DNA from: Rhizobium sp. Leaf262
Lineage (GTDB): Bacteria; Pseudomonadota; Alphaproteobacteria; Rhizobiales; Rhizobiaceae
NCBI RefSeq assembly: GCF_001422245.1
Contig: NZ_LMMM01000007.1
Location: 912 to 64,911, forward strand
Direction of reading: 5' to 3'
DNA length: 64,000 nucleotides
The translations under genes were made by a program, and so were the position numbers. Of the stretch, positions 30,431 to 40,567 are shown one piece after another; position 1 is the stretch's first letter; the number at the start of each line of letters is the position of its first letter. The notes below the pieces were generated by a model, which did no database searches, was not told the origin of the DNA, and worked only from the letters and a program-made list of their open reading frames with translations.

Positions 30431-30842
30431 GATCCTGTGCCTCGATCGTCGCGGCAAGCGGCCTGACGGCCTCTTCCACTGCTGTTACGAAGGCATCGAA
30501 AGCGGGATCGTCTCTGCGGTCCTCGACGTTCTGGCAGGTAATGCTGGCCGTGGATTGATCGCGACCGAAGCAGGTTGCCACCTGCCACATGGGCAAGGAC
30601 AGCGCGACATGGCTGACGTAGAGCGCAATCTGGCGAATATGCGCCATGGCGTGACGCCGGTCGCGACGCACGAGGTCACGGTCGACGATATCGAGGAACA
30701 TGTCGTAGGTAATCTGGCGAACGCGGTGGCAGGCGGCACGGCTGGCCATGGACACGGGTGGCCTCGGCGCAAAGGCGGTGGAGACGGGATAATGTTGGGC
30801 AACGGGTGAGGCCGTGCCGGACAGACCGGAATTCAGGGGCAT
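30423..30842 (-). CDS. Small protein with DnaA domain IV-like helix-turn-helix
   Basis: The 139-residue protein contains MAHIRQIALYVSHVALSLPM and VATCFGRDQSTASITCQNVE, the pattern of the DnaA C-terminal DNA-binding domain (FGRD-T signature helix). It lacks the AAA+ ATPase region, so it could bind DnaA boxes or similar sites without initiating replication. The first 35 residues are Pro/Ala-rich and probably flexible. It is coupled to the DUF6456 gene. It may be a regulator related to MucR-type control or a replication modulator. Confidence 0.85.
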   Translation of the reverse strand: MPLNSGLSGTASPVAQHYPVSTAFAPRPPVSMASRAACHRVRQITYDMFLDIVDRDLVRRDRRHAMAHIRQIALYVSHVALSLPMWQVATCFGRDQSTASITCQNVEDRRDDPAFDAFVTAVEEAVRPLAATIEAQDHE

Positions 30843-31004
30843 GCTGCAACTCCTCTACAAATAGGAATTAATTCATACACCATGAAAATCGCCTATGCAA
30901 TCTCTGGACTACATGAGAAAAATAGCAGGTTTCAATTCGCTTATTTACAATATGGATTTTGCAAAAGGATTATTTTCTTAATCCCATCTGATAAGCGCGC
31001 ATAA

Positions 31005-31031
31005 AAAAGCCGGTCACGAGGACCGGCTTTT
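31005..31031 (-). terminator. Intrinsic terminator of mucR
   Basis: AAAAGCCGGTC and GACCGGCTTTT form an 11-bp stem with a 5-base loop, 25 bases past the mucR stop. In the minus direction it is followed by a T-rich stretch (TTTTTTATG). Confidence 0.9.
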
Positions 31032-31055
31032 CGTTTTGATCGAAGGGGCGCTTGA

Positions 31056-31484
31056 TTACCGGCCGGACTTGCGGCGCTGGCCAAGGCCCATTTCTTTTGC
31101 CAGGCGCGAACGCGCTTCTGCATAAGCTGGTGCGACCATCGGGTAATCGACCGGCAGATCCCACTTGTCGCGGTACTCTTCCGGGCTGATGTTGTGATGC
31201 GTCGTAAGGTGACGCTTGAGCGACTTGAAAGAACCACCACATTCCAGGCAGATGATCTGATCATCCTGCACCGACTTGCGAACAGAGACCGCAGGCTTCT
31301 GCTTTTCGACATTCACGGCTGCCACAACAGGTGTGGAGGTGCCGCTGAGTGCCGTGTGCACATCGGAAATAAGGCCAGGAAGCTCCGTTACCGGAACGAC
31401 GTGGTGGCTAACATAGGCAGCAACGATATCCGCAGTCAGCTCGACAAGCAGATCCTGAGCGCCGCCGTATGTAGTTTCCGTCAT
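31056..31484 (-). CDS. mucR: Ros/MucR family zinc-finger transcriptional regulator
   Basis: The 142-residue protein is a member of the Ros/MucR family, global regulators of exopolysaccharide, motility and symbiosis or virulence in rhizobia. The zinc finger is Cys79-x2-Cys82-x9-His92-x3-His96 ([19 protein letters not shown]), followed by the basic DNA-binding extension [13 protein letters not shown]. The N-terminal 45 residues ([20 protein letters not shown]) form the oligomerisation region. Length is typical. A long AT-rich upstream region fits the known autoregulation of the family. Confidence 0.95.
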   Translation of the reverse strand: MTETTYGGAQDLLVELTADIVAAYVSHHVVPVTELPGLISDVHTALSGTSTPVVAAVNVEKQKPAVSVRKSVQDDQIICLECGGSFKSLKRHLTTHHNISPEEYRDKWDLPVDYPMVAPAYAEARSRLAKEMGLGQRRKSGR

Positions 31485-31896
31485 TTATCTGTCTCCTGTT
31501 CATATCTTCACCGGCATCGGTCCAGCCCGATTGCCCCGCGAAATGAAGTTAACCCATGCCCACTGACTTGCGTCTATCGAAAGATAAACGCCTCTTTTTC
31601 GATCCGAATGGAACAGAGGCGATGCTTACGATGACTGCGAAAAACGACAGAATATCCAGATATTCTCCAACAAGAATAACTTAGCTACCAGTAAAATATA
31701 GAACCGGACTATCGGTAACGCATGACGCAAATCAACATCATCTACTTTACCTGTCGTGGATAGCATCAAACCAAAAAAAGTCCAATTATTATTTTGGAAT
31801 AATCCAGACCAAAAGCAGCCTATTCTACATATAAAAAATCACGGGTAACAAAACCCGACTGTATGTTGAAATTTCAATGGAGTTTATAATAAAGCA
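31485..31896. other. AT-rich intergenic region between mucR and mrpG
   Basis: About 410 bases with markedly high AT content (runs such as AATTATTATTTTGGAATAATCC). No coding frame or clear terminator was found. MucR proteins bind AT-rich DNA with T-A steps, so this could be their own control region. mrpG ends at the right edge, making the genes tandem on the minus strand. Confidence 0.5.
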
Positions 31897-32244
31897 TTAA
31901 CGTCGCTTCAACTTACGGTTTACTTCCATCTCATCTATTACAGTTGCAGATGCCAGAGGGTATCCGGCCTGACGCGCAGCTTTGGCAAGCAAATGTGCGG
32001 ATACTGGGGCAGTGAGAATAACGAAACAAAATCCGATCAAAGCACGTGCGAAAATGGCCAGTTCAAGTGCATTGATGCCCACTGCAAGAAGAAGCAGGCC
32101 TGAACCGACTGTTCCTGCCTTGGATGCGGCATGCATGCGAGTATAAAGATCGGGAAAACGATTGATACCAATGCTGGCGACAAGTGAAAACAACGCACCG
32201 GAAACGAGCAGCAGCGCGACGGCAATGGCAACGACCCAGCTCAT
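31897..32244 (-). CDS. mrpG: Cation/proton antiporter subunit MrpG (PhaG)
   Basis: The 115-residue subunit has three membrane helices and the MrpG signature [30 protein letters not shown]. It is the last gene of the seven-gene Mrp operon, whose product is a multi-subunit Na+/H+ or K+/H+ antiporter in the inner membrane. The ATG overlaps the mrpF stop by four bases. Upstream codons of the open frame are mrpF in another frame. Confidence 0.93.
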   Translation of the reverse strand: MSWVVAIAVALLLVSGALFSLVASIGINRFPDLYTRMHAASKAGTVGSGLLLLAVGINALELAIFARALIGFCFVILTAPVSAHLLAKAARQAGYPLASATVIDEMEVNRKLKRR

Positions 32245-32630
32245 GAACGGCCTCTCTTTCCGGTCTTCCTGCGGGAGCGCGAACGCTTTGCCCGAACCCG
32301 CGACGGCAGGATATCGGTGCCATCCAGCACCACCTTGCGTCGCTGTCCTATTTCCGGCTGGCGCGACAGGATGAAGCGGGCGAACGCAACTGTCGCAAGA
32401 AAGCCGACGAGGCAAAGCGCAATGGCGATATCCACGTAGAGATCGAAGCCGGTGCGGATGGCGATGACGGCAAGGAACCCAATGGCGATGCCGACCAGCA
32501 TGTCCAGTGCGATCACCCTATCGGGCAGTGTCGGACCAATGACCACGCGGTAGACCGTGGCCAGAAAGGCGGCGGACAGGATGACCGAAGCGATGAGGGT
32601 TGCGCCGGAGACCAGCGTTTCAGGTGTCAT
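32241..32630 (-). CDS. mrpF: Cation/proton antiporter subunit MrpF (PhaF)
   Basis: The 129-residue subunit has three helices; [27 protein letters not shown] and the later [24 protein letters not shown] are typical of MrpF. The C-terminal 40 residues are unusually basic ([19 protein letters not shown]) and longer than in most MrpF proteins. It is coupled by overlaps to mrpE upstream and mrpG downstream. Confidence 0.93.
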   Translation of the reverse strand: MTPETLVSGATLIASVILSAAFLATVYRVVIGPTLPDRVIALDMLVGIAIGFLAVIAIRTGFDLYVDIAIALCLVGFLATVAFARFILSRQPEIGQRRKVVLDGTDILPSRVRAKRSRSRRKTGKRGRS

Positions 32631-33106
32631 TTGCGAAACGCCCTCATGATCTTGCGCTCGAATCCCTCAGCAATCGACGTCCTGGTCGCCTCCACATCAC
32701 TGCAATCCAAGGCATGAACGAACAGCGTCTTGCGGTCTTGCGAAACGTCTACCGACAATGTTCCGGGTGTCAGCGTAATGAGATTGGCGAGCAAGGTGAT
32801 TTCGAAATCGGTTTTCACCGTCAGAGGATAGGCAAAAATTCCCGGCGTCAGCACCAGCTTTGGCCTGACGACCAATCTGGCCACCGTCCAGGCGGAGAGC
32901 GCCAGCTCCTTGATGAACAGCGCGGCCAGCGACAGGATGGCGGGAACGCGACCCCAATGGGTCTGGCTGTTGGCGAGCTGATGGCGCACGATGCCGAGAG
33001 ACAGGGCTGCGGCCAGCAGACCGAACAGCGTATTGGCGATGGTGAAGCTGCCGGTGATGGCAAGCCAGACAATGACGAAAAGCAAACCGACGACATACAG
33101 GCTCAT
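32627..33106 (-). CDS. mrpE: Cation/proton antiporter subunit MrpE (PhaE)
   Basis: The 159-residue subunit has two or three helices at the N-terminus. The soluble tail [35 protein letters not shown] is diagnostic of MrpE. The ATG at 33104-33106 overlaps the mrpD stop (ATGC..CATGG context) by 4 bases. MrpE is needed for correct membrane assembly of the antiporter in other bacteria. Confidence 0.93.
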   Translation of the reverse strand: MSLYVVGLLFVIVWLAITGSFTIANTLFGLLAAALSLGIVRHQLANSQTHWGRVPAILSLAALFIKELALSAWTVARLVVRPKLVLTPGIFAYPLTVKTDFEITLLANLITLTPGTLSVDVSQDRKTLFVHALDCSDVEATRTSIAEGFERKIMRAFRK

Positions 33107-34665
33107 GGCATGCCCCTTGGTGGAAAGACGGAGCGGATATAGGCAGACGGGTCTGCAAGCTGGTCCGCCGCCTGCTGGCTGAGCTGCATGATGCTCTCGG
33201 GAAACAGGCCGAAGCCGACGACGAGCGCCGTCAGTGCCACCAGCGGAACGAAGGATGGCACGGTCTCGAGAGGTGCCACCTCCTTCATGCCCGGCGGTGA
33301 GGAGCGCCAGAAACACAACAGAAACATGCGTGCAAAGGCGATGGTCAGAAGGAACCCGGAGACAAGGATGGACGCTGCCAGCCACCAGGCGCCGATATCG
33401 ATAGCAGCCTTGGTCAACATCACCTTGGGCCAGAATCCCGAAAATGGCGGCAGGCCGGACCCCGCGAGAAACAGCGCCAGAACAAGCCCCGCAAACCACG
33501 GCGTTCTGGCGTAGAGGCCACTGAGATCAGACAGCATCCATGCACCGCCCAGCCGGGCGGCATGACCAACGGCGAGATAAAGCGCCGTCATCAGAACCAC
33601 GGAATTGAGGGCGTAAAACACGACACCGCCAACGGCCGCGGGCGAACCGATGGCTAGGCCAGCCAGCATGGTGCCGATGCCCGAAATCACGACATAACCC
33701 AGAACGCGACGCAGATCGTTCTGGGCCAGTGCCCCCATGGCGCCGAGTATCATCGTCAGCACCGCAATGGCCGCAATGACGATGCTGAGTTCTTCCCGCT
33801 GCACCGGGAACAGCATGATCATGACGCGCAGCAAGGCGTAGATTCCGACCTTGGTCAGCAATCCGCCAAACAGCGCCGACACGACCACTTTCGGCGTATG
33901 ATAAGACGCGGGTAGCCAGAAATTGACTGGAAAGGCCGCCGCCTTCATCGCAAAGGCGAGCAGAAAGAGGCAGGCAAGCGTCATCAGCGGGGCGCTGGTA
34001 TCGTCTGCCGTCACCTTCACAGCGATATCGGCCATGTTGAGCGTTCCGAAGACCGCGTAGAGATAACCGACCGCGATCAGAAACAGCGTGGTGCCGATCA
34101 GATTGAGGACGGCGTATTTCAGGGCTCCGTCGATCTGTTCCCTGCTCGACCCCAGCACGATGAGACCGAAGGATGACACCAGCAGCACTTCGAACCAGAC
34201 ATAGAGATTGAAGATATCGCCGGTCAGAAACGCGCCACTCACGCCTGCCATCAGCAGCATGAGGAAAGGGTAGAACCCGTAGCGTGTCGATGCGTGGTCA
34301 ATATCGCCACGAGCATGCACCGCGCAGGCAAGTGCGGCAATCGCCCCTGTCAGCGCCAGAACCGCGCCTGTGAGATCGGCGGTGAAGGCAATGCCGAACG
34401 GTGCAAGCCACCGGCCCATGACCATCGTGAACGGCCCATTCGTCATGACTTTCCACAAAAGGGCCGCATCGATGACGACCAGAATGGCGAGCGCCGCAAT
34501 CGCGATGAGACTGTGAAGGCGCATTGCGTGACGCACCATCATCAAGACCGCACCTGCACAGATGCACAGGGCAACCGGGGCGATGATCAGCCAGTCGGAC
34601 AGCGGCGTCGCCTGCATGACCAGCGCTGCCGAAAGATCGATGGATGGAGAACCGGATGCGGCCAT
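33103..34665 (-). CDS. mrpD: Cation/proton antiporter subunit MrpD (PhaD)
   Basis: The 520-residue subunit is a 14-helix homologue of the proton-pumping subunits of complex I. FYPFLMLLMAGVSGAFLTGDIFNLYVWFEVLLVSSFGLIVLG shows the key Glu in helix 5, and LKYAVLNLIGTTLFLIAVGYLYAVFGTLNMADIA and AAFPVNFWLPASYHTPKVVVSALFGGLLTKVGIYALLR carry the lysine-bearing channel helices. Translation may begin at this ATG or seven codons earlier at a TTG that overlaps the mrpC stop. Confidence 0.94.
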   Translation of the reverse strand: MAASGSPSIDLSAALVMQATPLSDWLIIAPVALCICAGAVLMMVRHAMRLHSLIAIAALAILVVIDAALLWKVMTNGPFTMVMGRWLAPFGIAFTADLTGAVLALTGAIAALACAVHARGDIDHASTRYGFYPFLMLLMAGVSGAFLTGDIFNLYVWFEVLLVSSFGLIVLGSSREQIDGALKYAVLNLIGTTLFLIAVGYLYAVFGTLNMADIAVKVTADDTSAPLMTLACLFLLAFAMKAAAFPVNFWLPASYHTPKVVVSALFGGLLTKVGIYALLRVMIMLFPVQREELSIVIAAIAVLTMILGAMGALAQNDLRRVLGYVVISGIGTMLAGLAIGSPAAVGGVVFYALNSVVLMTALYLAVGHAARLGGAWMLSDLSGLYARTPWFAGLVLALFLAGSGLPPFSGFWPKVMLTKAAIDIGAWWLAASILVSGFLLTIAFARMFLLCFWRSSPPGMKEVAPLETVPSFVPLVALTALVVGFGLFPESIMQLSQQAADQLADPSAYIRSVFPPRGMP

Positions 34666-34682
34666 GTCTGTGGTGTTCGCTT

Positions 34683-35060
34683 TCAATAGCCCAACGGCGG
34701 TAGAGGTTCGCGGGCCGGTTCTGCAGCCCGCATCTCGTTGGTGTCATCCGTTTTCAGTTCCTGAAATGCTCGCCAGACGAGGGTCAAAAGAAAACAGAAG
34801 AAGCAGAAGGAGATCACGATGGCCGTCAGGATGAGGGCCTGCGGCAGTGGATTTGCAGCCGCTGGCGACAGCGTGTCCTGACCGGAACCGATGATCGGCG
34901 GGACCTCGCGCGTCAGCCTGCCTGCGGTAAACAGCAACAGGTTGACGGCATTCCCGAACAGCGCGATGCCCAACAGCAGGCGAATGCTGTGTCGCGACAG
35001 CATCAGGTAGATCGCGGCGGAAAAGAACAGGCCGACCAGAATCGAAAAAACGGCTTCCAT
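34683..35060 (-). CDS. mrpC: Cation/proton antiporter subunit MrpC (PhaC)
   Basis: The 125-residue subunit resembles NuoK: MLSRHSIRLLLGIALFGNAVNLLLFTAG and DPLPQALILTAIVISF-like NPLPQALILTAIVISFCFF are the conserved NuoK/MrpC helices. The ATG abuts the end of mrpB with one-base overlap (35060). The tail carries a short Glu/Pro-rich extension. It belongs to the core membrane arm of the antiporter. Confidence 0.94.
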   Translation of the reverse strand: MEAVFSILVGLFFSAAIYLMLSRHSIRLLLGIALFGNAVNLLLFTAGRLTREVPPIIGSGQDTLSPAAANPLPQALILTAIVISFCFFCFLLTLVWRAFQELKTDDTNEMRAAEPAREPLPPLGY

Positions 35061-35479
35061 CAGTCGCGCTCCCTTTCTTCCAGTGCAAGGGCAATGGCCG
35101 TGAAGCCACCGACCACGACGAGATAGACGCCGATATCGAAAGACATCACCGTTGCCAGCGGCACCTCCACACCGGCAAGGCTTGGCGTGACCCAAAGCCC
35201 GGTCATGAAGGGAACGCCGACAAAGGCCGAGACCACGCCGGAGAGCGTGGCGAGCAGCAGCCCGAAACCGGCAATCGACAGAGGATGAAAGACGATGGCG
35301 CGGCGCACGGCGACAACGCCGTAGGCGATCCCGTAGATCGCCAGCGCCGACACCGCAATCAATCCGCCGATGAAACCTCCACCCGGCTCATTATGACCGC
35401 GCAGGAGAACGAAGATCGAAAACAGGATCATGAGGCTGGTGATGACGGGTGCGGCCGTGCGGAAAATCAGCGTGTTCAT
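35060..35479 (-). CDS. mrpB: Cation/proton antiporter subunit MrpB (PhaB)
   Basis: The 139-residue subunit shows [27 protein letters not shown], the hallmark of MrpB, and four helices. In some rhizobial operons the A and B subunits are fused; here they are separate genes overlapping by four bases. The product contributes to the MrpA-side cation path of the complex. Confidence 0.94.
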   Translation of the reverse strand: MNTLIFRTAAPVITSLMILFSIFVLLRGHNEPGGGFIGGLIAVSALAIYGIAYGVVAVRRAIVFHPLSIAGFGLLLATLSGVVSAFVGVPFMTGLWVTPSLAGVEVPLATVMSFDIGVYLVVVGGFTAIALALEERERD

Positions 35480-37833
35480 GCCCTGCCCTCCGTCTCGTCC
35501 ACTTGTGCCGGTTTCTGCCCGCTGCGAATGCGAATGAGGGCGAGGATGGCCAGACCCGTGACCATGACGACGGCGATTTCGCCCAACGTATCGGTGCCGC
35601 GGAAATCGACGATGATGACGTTGACCACATTGTTGCCGTGGGCGATGACCTTGGAATAGGTACTAAAGAAATCCGTCAACGCGGTATCGAATGGAGACTG
35701 CGTGGATTTGAGCAGCATCAGGGCAAAGCCGGTGCCGCAGGCCACCGCAATCGTTCCGTCCAACAGCTTCTGGCCGAGGCCGCGATGATCGGATGGCGAC
35801 AACCGAAGACGTGTCATGACCAGGGTCAGAATGACGACCGACAGCGTCTCCACCATGAACTGCGTAAACGACAGGTCCGGCGCACCGAACAGCAGGAAAA
35901 GCACAGCCACTGCAAAGCCCTGAATGCCGAGCGCAACGATCGCCGTCAGGCGGCTGGCCGCTGTCAGCACCGCGACGAGGCCGATGACAGCAATGGCGAT
36001 AAAGGTGATTTCGTGGAACTTCATCTGCGACGGCCAGAGGGGCATGGCGGGCAATTCGCCATAGGCGAAAAGCGGGACCAGAAGAGCGAGCGCGATGACG
36101 CCGAAGATGGCGGTGACGTAAAATTCCAGCCTGCCGGGCTGGATCGTTCGCGTTACCACAAAGGAAAACCGGACCAAAGCCGACAGAACGACATCGAACG
36201 CCTTGTCCGGTCCGGGGCCGATGGCGGCCAGCGTACGGACCATGAGACCGCGCACTGCGGCCAGCCTGGTGTAGATCATGACGCCGAGCGCGACAGTAAA
36301 CAGCGACAAGGCCAGCGGAACGCCGATATGCGGTATCAGCGACATCTCGACCAAACGGGGCTCGCCGGCAATGGCAACGGCCATAGGTGTCGAGATACCG
36401 GCATGAAAGAGATTTGACAGCAGGGCGAAAACGAAGCCGCAAAGCGCCAGCGCAGCGGGACCAAGCCACAGCAGCACCGGCCCCTCATGTGCCTGTCTCG
36501 GCGTCCTCGGTGGCTTGCCGATGAAGGGCTTCAGGCCCACTGCAAAGGCGACCGCCAGCATGGCGGCATTGCCGAGGATGGCGATACCGGTAAAGAGGAT
36601 GGCACGGGGATTGGTATGAGCCAGCGCTTCATAGATCGCTTCCTTTGCCAGAAAGCCGAACAAAGGTGGCAAGCCTGCCATGGACAGAGCTGCGACGAAT
36701 GCGGCGGCGAAAGTGAGAGGCATGGCCCGGCGCAAACCCGAGAGCTTCGTAACGTCCCGCGTTCCCGTTTCGTGGTCGATGGTACCCACGACCATGAAGA
36801 GCGCGCCTTTGAACAACGAATGCGCCACCAGATAAAGGACCGCCGCCTCGATGGCATAATCCGAGCCAAAGCCAGTGAGCATCACGAGAAGGCCCAGCGA
36901 CGACATGGTCGTGTAGGCAAGCATCAGTTTCAGGTCGGTCTGGCGAAGGGCCAGAAGCGCGCCGGCCAGCATGGTCAATCCGCCGAAAAAGGGCAGAAGG
37001 ATTTCCCAGGCAACCGTTTCGCCCATGACCGGATTGAGCCGCATCAGCAGATAGACGCCTGCTTTTACCATGGTGGCGGAGTGCAGATAGGCAGAAACGG
37101 GCGTCGGGGCTTCCATGGCGTTTGGAAGCCAGAAATGAAACGGGAACTGTGCCGACTTGGTGAAAGCACCGCCCAGCACCAGCAGCAGGGTGGCAAAGTA
37201 AAAAGGGCTCTGGCGCAGGACGTCATTGCCGTGGACCAGAAGCGAAAGCTGCGTGGTGCCGCTGATGTTCCAGATGAAGATCAGCCCCGCCAGCAAGGCG
37301 AGCCCACCGCCGCCCGTCACCACCAGCGCCTGCAGCGCGGCGCGGCGCGCAGCTTCGCGCCTGTGGTCGAAGCCGATGAGCAGGAACGAGGTGATCGACG
37401 TCAGTTCCCAATAGACGAACAGCATCAGCAGGCTGTCGGAGACGACGACGCCCAGCATCGCGCCCATGAACATCAGGAGAAATGCCAGAAAACGCCCCTG
37501 CTGCGGGTGGCCTTTCATATAGCCGCCGGCATAGATCACGATGAGTGCGCCAATACCGGTGATCAGCAGCGCAAATGTCAGCGACAGTCCATCGATAAAC
37601 CAGGAGAAACTGAGATTGAAGCTCGGCACCCAGATATAGCCGCCGGTGATGACCTCCCCTGCCGCAATCGCGGGGAGAAAGCCCAGAAAGTGAATGAAGG
37701 CGAGCGCGGGCGCCAGCGCCAGCAGCCAGACGGCGCGATGGCCCAGCCGGTCAACCGCCAGCGGCGCACACACTGCCATGACGAAAGGCAAAAACAGCAC
37801 AACGAATGTCAGCGCCGTGACATTGGCAATCAT
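35476..37833 (-). CDS. mrpA: Cation/proton antiporter subunit MrpA (PhaA)
   Basis: The 785-residue subunit is the largest of the complex. Its N-terminal 500 residues are NuoL-like: [21 protein letters not shown] with the conserved Glu, [40 protein letters not shown], and [23 protein letters not shown]. The C-terminal part contains the MrpA-specific NuoJ-like region ([33 protein letters not shown]). It is the first gene of the operon; the promoter should lie in the 190 bases before the divergent msrB. Such systems give sodium, alkali and pH tolerance. Confidence 0.95.
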   Translation of the reverse strand: MIANVTALTFVVLFLPFVMAVCAPLAVDRLGHRAVWLLALAPALAFIHFLGFLPAIAAGEVITGGYIWVPSFNLSFSWFIDGLSLTFALLITGIGALIVIYAGGYMKGHPQQGRFLAFLLMFMGAMLGVVVSDSLLMLFVYWELTSITSFLLIGFDHRREAARRAALQALVVTGGGGLALLAGLIFIWNISGTTQLSLLVHGNDVLRQSPFYFATLLLVLGGAFTKSAQFPFHFWLPNAMEAPTPVSAYLHSATMVKAGVYLLMRLNPVMGETVAWEILLPFFGGLTMLAGALLALRQTDLKLMLAYTTMSSLGLLVMLTGFGSDYAIEAAVLYLVAHSLFKGALFMVVGTIDHETGTRDVTKLSGLRRAMPLTFAAAFVAALSMAGLPPLFGFLAKEAIYEALAHTNPRAILFTGIAILGNAAMLAVAFAVGLKPFIGKPPRTPRQAHEGPVLLWLGPAALALCGFVFALLSNLFHAGISTPMAVAIAGEPRLVEMSLIPHIGVPLALSLFTVALGVMIYTRLAAVRGLMVRTLAAIGPGPDKAFDVVLSALVRFSFVVTRTIQPGRLEFYVTAIFGVIALALLVPLFAYGELPAMPLWPSQMKFHEITFIAIAVIGLVAVLTAASRLTAIVALGIQGFAVAVLFLLFGAPDLSFTQFMVETLSVVILTLVMTRLRLSPSDHRGLGQKLLDGTIAVACGTGFALMLLKSTQSPFDTALTDFFSTYSKVIAHGNNVVNVIIVDFRGTDTLGEIAVVMVTGLAILALIRIRSGQKPAQVDETEGRA

Positions 37834-38026
37834 CTCGTCTCCCAGCCCCCGCCGCGCTTTTTGTGCGGCCCGATTTTGAGTGATTCAATTAGGCCATGGA
37901 GGACGGGACCTCAACCGTTTTCGGTCATAAACGCCAAAACGATGTGTTTATCACCTGTTAGATCGCCCTGCTCTTTTATCGCGCGCGCTTCGACACTATC
38001 TTTGTCGCAAACGAAAGGATCTCCCG

Positions 38027-38437
<411 letters not shown>

Positions 38438-38454
38438 GCTTTTGCGTCAACATG

Positions 38455-38492
38455 AAAAGCCACGCCATCCCTGGAGGATGGCGTGGCTTTTT
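38455..38492. terminator. Bidirectional intrinsic terminator
   Basis: AAAAGCCACGCCATCC and GGATGGCGTGGCTTTTT make a perfect 16-bp stem with a 5-base CTGGA loop, T-rich on both exits. It lies between the convergent msrB and rhodanese genes. Confidence 0.95.
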
Positions 38493-38511
38493 CGATAATG
38501 GACGTTCACGG

Positions 38512-38922
38512 TCAGGCTGCTTCCGTCTCTCCTGACGCAAAAGCAAAGCCCTCATCCGCCCAGCCGGTTATACCGCCGATCATGATCTTGACCGGCCGTC
38601 CAAGGCGGGCAAGATTCAAGGCGGCGCGATCTGCCCCGTTGCAGTGCGGTCCGGCGCAGTAAACAACGAACAGCGTTTCAGGCGGCCACTGCGCCATGCG
38701 ATCCCGCGTCATGTCGGCATGGCGAAGGTGGATGGCACCCGGGATATGCCTGCGGGCAAACGTTTCCGGGGACCCCACGACATGCAGAAGAACAAAGTCC
38801 TGCTCCCCATTTTTCATCGAGGCAAAGACATCCGCACAATCGGTTTCGACGGCAAGCCTGTGCGAGAAATGGTCTATGGCTGTCTGCGATGGTGCGGCTG
38901 GAATGTCCGATACGTAACTCAT
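38512..38922 (-). CDS. Rhodanese-like domain protein
   Basis: The 136-residue protein is a single rhodanese domain: DFVLLHVVGSPETFARRHIPGAIHL and the active-site loop VVYCAGPHCNGADRAA with the presumed sulfur-accepting Cys. It is divergent from ftrA. A rhodanese gene beside this type of AraC regulator is a frequent arrangement and suggests that FtrA controls it. Confidence 0.9.
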   Translation of the reverse strand: MSYVSDIPAAPSQTAIDHFSHRLAVETDCADVFASMKNGEQDFVLLHVVGSPETFARRHIPGAIHLRHADMTRDRMAQWPPETLFVVYCAGPHCNGADRAALNLARLGRPVKIMIGGITGWADEGFAFASGETEAA

Positions 38923-39011
38923 GAGTGCTCCTGTCCTGACTTATGGCCCGGATTTTACAACGGGCGTAAAAAGACTGGCAGGTGGCACGATTGCCATATA
39001 TCGTAAACATC

Positions 39012-40013
39012 ATGCCAAAACCGCACGAAGCACCACCACAGAACCGCCTTGTCGTTGCCATCGCCTATGACGGGCTTTGCACCTTCGAATTCGGCGTGGC
39101 CGTTGAGGTCTTCGGCCTTGCGCGACCGGAGATGGGTGATGACTGGTATCGCTTCGCCGTCGCCGCAGTGGATGATGGGGAGATGCGTGCGGTGGGCGGC
39201 ATGCGCTTTACCACAGATGGCGGACTGGACCTGATCGAACAGGCAGGCACCATCGTCGTGCCGGGCTGGCGCGGCATTCATGAGCCGGTGCCGGAGGCCC
39301 TGTGCACGGCTCTTCGCGCAGCCCATGCGAACGGGGCACGGGTTCTGTCGCTGTGCTCCGGCGTATTCGTGTTGGCGGCGGCGGGTCTCTTGAACGGAAG
39401 GCAGGCCACCACGCACTGGCGCTACACCGACAGCCTCAAGGCGCGGTTTCCCGAGATCGAGGTTTTGCCGGACGTGCTTTATGTGGATGGTGGCACCGTG
39501 CTGACAGCGGCTGGAAGTGCGGCGGGCATCGATCTTTGCCTGCATTTGATCCGCCGGGATTTCGGTACGAAGGCTGCCAATATGGTCGCGCGTCGTCTGG
39601 TCGTCGTGCCGCACCGCGATGGTGGACAGGCGCAGTTTATCGAGAAAGCGGTTCCCGAAACGCATGAAAAGGCAAGATTGGGGCCGCTGCTGGATGCAGT
39701 GCGTGCCGAACTTTGCCGCGATTATACCGTGGCAAGTCTGGCCGACCGGGCGGGCATGAGCAGCCGCACCTTTCTGCGCCGCTTCGAAGCTGCAACGGGA
39801 ACGACGCCTGCCCGTTGGCTTTTGCTGCAACGGCTTTCCAAAGCCAAGGATCTCCTGGAAACCACCCGATTGGGCATCAAGGCCATTGCGGCGACAAGCG
39901 GACTTGGCAGCGCCGCCAATTTGCGTCACCACTTCCGCCAGCAATTTTCCACGACGCCTGCGGCCTATCGCGAACGATTCGGCACGAAGAGCCTCACCCG
40001 ACCGGCAGCTTGA
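39012..40013 (+). CDS. ftrA: AraC-family regulator FtrA (DJ-1/PfpI plus HTH)
   Basis: The 333-residue regulator has an N-terminal DJ-1/PfpI domain (about 10-190) with LSLCSGVFVLAAAGLLNGRQATTHW, where the Cys is at the nucleophile-elbow position. The C-terminal AraC domain has two helix-turn-helix motifs (YTVASLADRAGMSSRTFLRRFEAATGTTPARWL and IKAIAATSGLGSAANLRHHFRQQFSTTPAAYRERF). The ATG at 39012 is used; ten more upstream codons are open. It overlaps the convergent GNAT gene by 20 bases. The ligand is unknown. Confidence 0.92.
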   Translation: MPKPHEAPPQNRLVVAIAYDGLCTFEFGVAVEVFGLARPEMGDDWYRFAVAAVDDGEMRAVGGMRFTTDGGLDLIEQAGTIVVPGWRGIHEPVPEALCTALRAAHANGARVLSLCSGVFVLAAAGLLNGRQATTHWRYTDSLKARFPEIEVLPDVLYVDGGTVLTAAGSAAGIDLCLHLIRRDFGTKAANMVARRLVVVPHRDGGQAQFIEKAVPETHEKARLGPLLDAVRAELCRDYTVASLADRAGMSSRTFLRRFEAATGTTPARWLLLQRLSKAKDLLETTRLGIKAIAATSGLGSAANLRHHFRQQFSTTPAAYRERFGTKSLTRPAA

Positions 40014-40497
40014 GTTCCATGCTGGTGAGGTTCAGCCAGCGGTCGAATTTCCGTCCGACCTCGGAATATTGGCCTGCGACGCGAAAGCCGAGCCTTTCAT
40101 GCAGGCGGATAGAGGCCATGTTTTCCGATTCGATGGCGCCGATGAGGACATGCACGCCATTGGCCGTGGCATGTTCGATCAGCGACTGCATCAGCAACTT
40201 GCCGATGCCGGCACCCCGCGCGTCCTTGTGGACATAAACGGAGTGTTCGCGGGTGTGGCGGTAGCCATCGAAAGCGCGCCAGTCCCCGTAGGAAGCATAC
40301 CCCGCCACGGCACCGTTTCTGATGGCGACGATGACCGGGAAACCGCGCGCCTTGCGGGCCTCGAACCAGTCCTTGCGGTTGTCCAGATCGACCAGCACCT
40401 CGTTCCAGATCGCGGTCGTGTTCAATACCGCGTCGTTGTAAATGTCCATGATGGCCGGAAGGTCGTCGAGAGTGGCGTCGCGCCGTTCGATGGTCAT
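39994..40497 (-). CDS. GNAT acetyltransferase, phosphinothricin-type
   Basis: The 167-residue enzyme has the layout of the PAT/Pat-like GNAT subgroup: RRDATLDDLPAIMDIYNDAVLNTTAIWNE at the start, SVYVHKDARGAGIGKLLMQSLIEHA as the acetyl-CoA loop, and MASIRLHERLGFRVAGQYSEVGRKFDRWLNLTSMEL. Relatives acetylate phosphinothricin, methionine sulfoximine or similar amino acid analogues. The 3' end overlaps ftrA convergently. Confidence 0.9.
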   Translation of the reverse strand: MTIERRDATLDDLPAIMDIYNDAVLNTTAIWNEVLVDLDNRKDWFEARKARGFPVIVAIRNGAVAGYASYGDWRAFDGYRHTREHSVYVHKDARGAGIGKLLMQSLIEHATANGVHVLIGAIESENMASIRLHERLGFRVAGQYSEVGRKFDRWLNLTSMELKLPVG

Positions 40498-40567
40498 GCT
40501 TCTACTCGCTGCAAATCAAATTTTGCTGGCAGCATAGAGCATGAGGATCAAACGGCGTACAGCGGTT

